A DNA stretch of 64,000 bases, taken from NCBI RefSeq assembly GCF_019400745.1, contig NZ_WJIB01000001.1:186001-250000 (forward strand), written 5' to 3'. A program made the position numbers and the translations under genes. How positions within the stretch are numbered: the stretch's first letter is position 1; each line of letters opens with the position of its first letter. Below, piece by piece: positions 62,683 to 64,000 of this stretch. Origin of the DNA: Cohnella sp. CFH 77786. Its GTDB lineage: Bacteria > Bacillota > Bacilli > Paenibacillales > Paenibacillaceae. Below the pieces are notes generated by a model. That model was not told the DNA's origin. It saw nothing but the letters and a program-made list of their open reading frames with translations, and ran no database searches.

Positions 62683-62790
62683 GCCGCAAGTCGGTCGGGC
62701 CGTTCCAACGGATGATCGCTGACCTTGGAACACAGCCGCAAGTCGGTCGGGCCGTCATTCGGGAGGTTAATGGCTGTGGAACACAGCCGC
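62683..62790. repeat. 51-52-bp repeat upstream of the ArsR gene
   Basis: GCCGCAAGTCGGTCGGGCCGT at 62683-62703 recurs at 62735-62755; a linked TGGAACACAGCCGC recurs at about 62728 and 62777. Two to three degenerate copies. No convincing frame. Confidence 0.75.
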
Positions 62791-62895
62791 TAAATGATCT
62801 CGCCTTCATCCAGATAGACCATCTCACCGCCGACGGTAATCTACGCGAACTCCTCGAAAATCTTACAGTTTTGCGCTTCGATTCGAGTAGCGGCT

Positions 62896-63049
62896 CTCTA
62901 GCCGGGTTTTTCCGGGTTGCATCCGTAAAATGGCCGAGTTCCGACGCTCTAGCCGGGTTTTTCCGGGTTGCATCCGTCAATTGGTCGGGTTGCTGCACTC
63001 TAGCCGGGTTTTTCCGGGTTGCATCAGTCATTTGGTCTGGTTGCGGCGC
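62896..63049. repeat. Three-copy 51-bp tandem repeat between dapF and the ArsR gene
   Basis: Copies of CTCTAGCCGGGTTTTTCCGG followed by GTTGCATC start at 62896, 62947 and 62998, exactly 51 bp apart, with the second half of each unit more variable. Each has CCGG(GTTTTT)CCGG. The gap 62615-63057 holds these repeats and no gene that I can support. Confidence 0.92.
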
Positions 63050-63059
63050 CAGTACCCAA

Positions 63060-63087
63060 AAGAAGCCGGGTCGCCCCGGCTTCTTCA
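63060..63087 (-). terminator. Terminator of dapF
   Basis: On the minus strand AAGAAGCCGG pairs with CCGGCTTCTT around a short loop, followed by TT. It starts about 5 bp after the dapF stop at 63092. Confidence 0.85.
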
Positions 63088-63091
63088 AAAC

Positions 63092-63928
63092 TCAAATCTC
63101 CAACGTGCCCTCGAACGCGATCGCCGCCGGACCGGTCATGTACACGCGGTTGTCCGCTTCCTTCCACTCGATCAGCAGGTCGCCGCCGGCCAGGGAGATC
63201 GTCGCTTTGCGGTCCGTCAGCCCGTTCAGCACCGACGATACGAGGGTCGCGCAAGCCCCGGTGCCGCAAGCGAGCGTAGGACCTGCCCCACGTTCCCAGA
63301 CGCGCATGTCGACTTGCGAACGGGAGTTTACGGTCGCGAATTCCACGTTGATTTTGCGGGGGAACAGCGGGTGTTTCTCCAGCTTCGGCCCCCACGTCGC
63401 CAGTTCGAACCCGGCCGCGTCGTCGACGTAGATGACGCAATGGGGATTCCCCATCGACACCGCAGTGAACCGGAATTCGCGCCCGTCCACCTCCACCGGA
63501 TGGCTGATAACCGGATTGGAGTCGATCGTTGTGGGAACGTCCAGCCCGTTCAGGATCGGCGCCCCCATGTCGACGGTCACCCGTTGTACCTCGCCTCCGC
63601 CGACCTCCAGAACGAGCGGCTGCACGCCTGCTCCCAGGGTTTCGATCGTCAGCTCCGTTTTCGCCGTCAACCCTTTATCGTACACATACTTGGCCACGCA
63701 GCGGATGGCGTTTCCGCATTGCTCGGCTTCGGAGCCGTCGGAGTTGATAATGCGCATGCGGAAATCCGCCCGCTCCGACGGCAGGATGTAGACGAGGCCG
63801 TCCGCACCGATGCCGAAGAAACGGTTGCACAACCGAACCGCCAGTTCGCCGGCTCCGGCCGGCAGTTCACGCTCTCCATACACGACGATGAAGTCGTTTC
63901 CGAGTCCGTGCATTTTCGTGAATTGCAT
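63092..63928 (-). CDS. dapF: Diaminopimelate epimerase
   Basis: A 278-aa enzyme that converts LL- to meso-diaminopimelate for lysine and peptidoglycan. Family motifs: FTKMHGLGNDFIVVY, catalytic Cys in EQCGNAIRCVAKY and in TLACGTGACATL, and SMGNPHCVIYV. ATG 63928 has AAGGAGG at good spacing. Its upstream region (63929-64000) is cut by the window edge. Confidence 0.96.
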   Translation of the reverse strand: MQFTKMHGLGNDFIVVYGERELPAGAGELAVRLCNRFFGIGADGLVYILPSERADFRMRIINSDGSEAEQCGNAIRCVAKYVYDKGLTAKTELTIETLGAGVQPLVLEVGGGEVQRVTVDMGAPILNGLDVPTTIDSNPVISHPVEVDGREFRFTAVSMGNPHCVIYVDDAAGFELATWGPKLEKHPLFPRKINVEFATVNSRSQVDMRVWERGAGPTLACGTGACATLVSSVLNGLTDRKATISLAGGDLLIEWKEADNRVYMTGPAAIAFEGTLEI

Positions 63929-64000
63929 GATGATGTCCTCCTTTAGCTTGCTGCGGCTGCTTTCTGGCTTGTATCTTACCGCACCGGGGCGGGAAAAGGG

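Noticed and set aside
62896..63088. An upstream extension of the ArsR frame with a DATRKNPAR-type repeat
   Set aside because: The frame runs through a 51-bp DNA repeat, the dapF terminator side and the operator. The regulator family starts much later and has its own ribosome site.

Overview
The window looks like a chromosomal segment of a GC-rich, spore-forming Firmicute of the Paenibacillaceae (Paenibacillus/Cohnella type). The evidence is the Bacillus-like order remA-gmk-rpoZ-coaBC-priA-def-fmt-rsmB-rlmN-prpC-prkC-rsgA-rpe ... spoVM / rpmB / asp23-fakA ... recG, the sporulation genes spoVM and spoVIF, strong GGAGG ribosome sites, frequent GTG/TTG starts, and Gram-positive lipoproteins. No rRNA, tRNA, insertion sequence or CRISPR array was seen.

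Layout. 1-2450: the end of an unknown gene, a candidate 26-aa membrane peptide, and a sugar-type oxidoreductase divergent from an AraC regulator. 2522-7814: a copper-protein operon (cupredoxin, then two-domain multicopper oxidase) divergent from a sensor kinase whose response regulator converges on it and overlaps it. 7910-11984: a TPP-riboswitch operon (lipoprotein, thiamine-binding protein, permease, ATPase, TatD hydrolase), probably for a thiamine precursor. 12048-23407: a divergent glycan locus (glycosyltransferases, a WecE/RffA-like aminotransferase, methyltransferases, an RraA-like protein, an amidohydrolase, an ATP-grasp enzyme, a WbsX-type protein), next to a long collagen-like protein and a stand-alone copy of its head domain. 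23592-26234: a Y-family polymerase with a YolD-like partner, behind a promoter with two LexA boxes, divergent from a SRAP gene. 26734-36719: a guanidine regulon of two operons, each preceded by a ykkC guanidine-I riboswitch and terminator. One operon encodes an ABC importer. The other encodes two DUF1989 deiminase subunits, a urea/guanidine carboxylase and allophanate hydrolase. 36911-58977: the conserved housekeeping block. 58996-63928: yitJ, an MFS exporter with its ArsR regulator and two matching operators, and dapF.

In the guanidine regulon, uptake, carboxylation, deimination and hydrolysis form one pathway under one ligand. The collagen-like protein and the glycan genes are adjacent and may jointly build a glycosylated, possibly spore-surface, filament; this is inference. 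Several gaps in otherwise tight operons hold short tandem repeats with a period of about 47-53 bp (41713-41823, 51552-51848, 52215-52293, 62683-63049), and rsmB carries a 54-bp coding repeat. These repeats are the least explained sequence here.

Start codons were chosen from ribosome-binding sites, overlaps and family alignments held in memory. Functions are assigned from motifs read by eye, without any database search.
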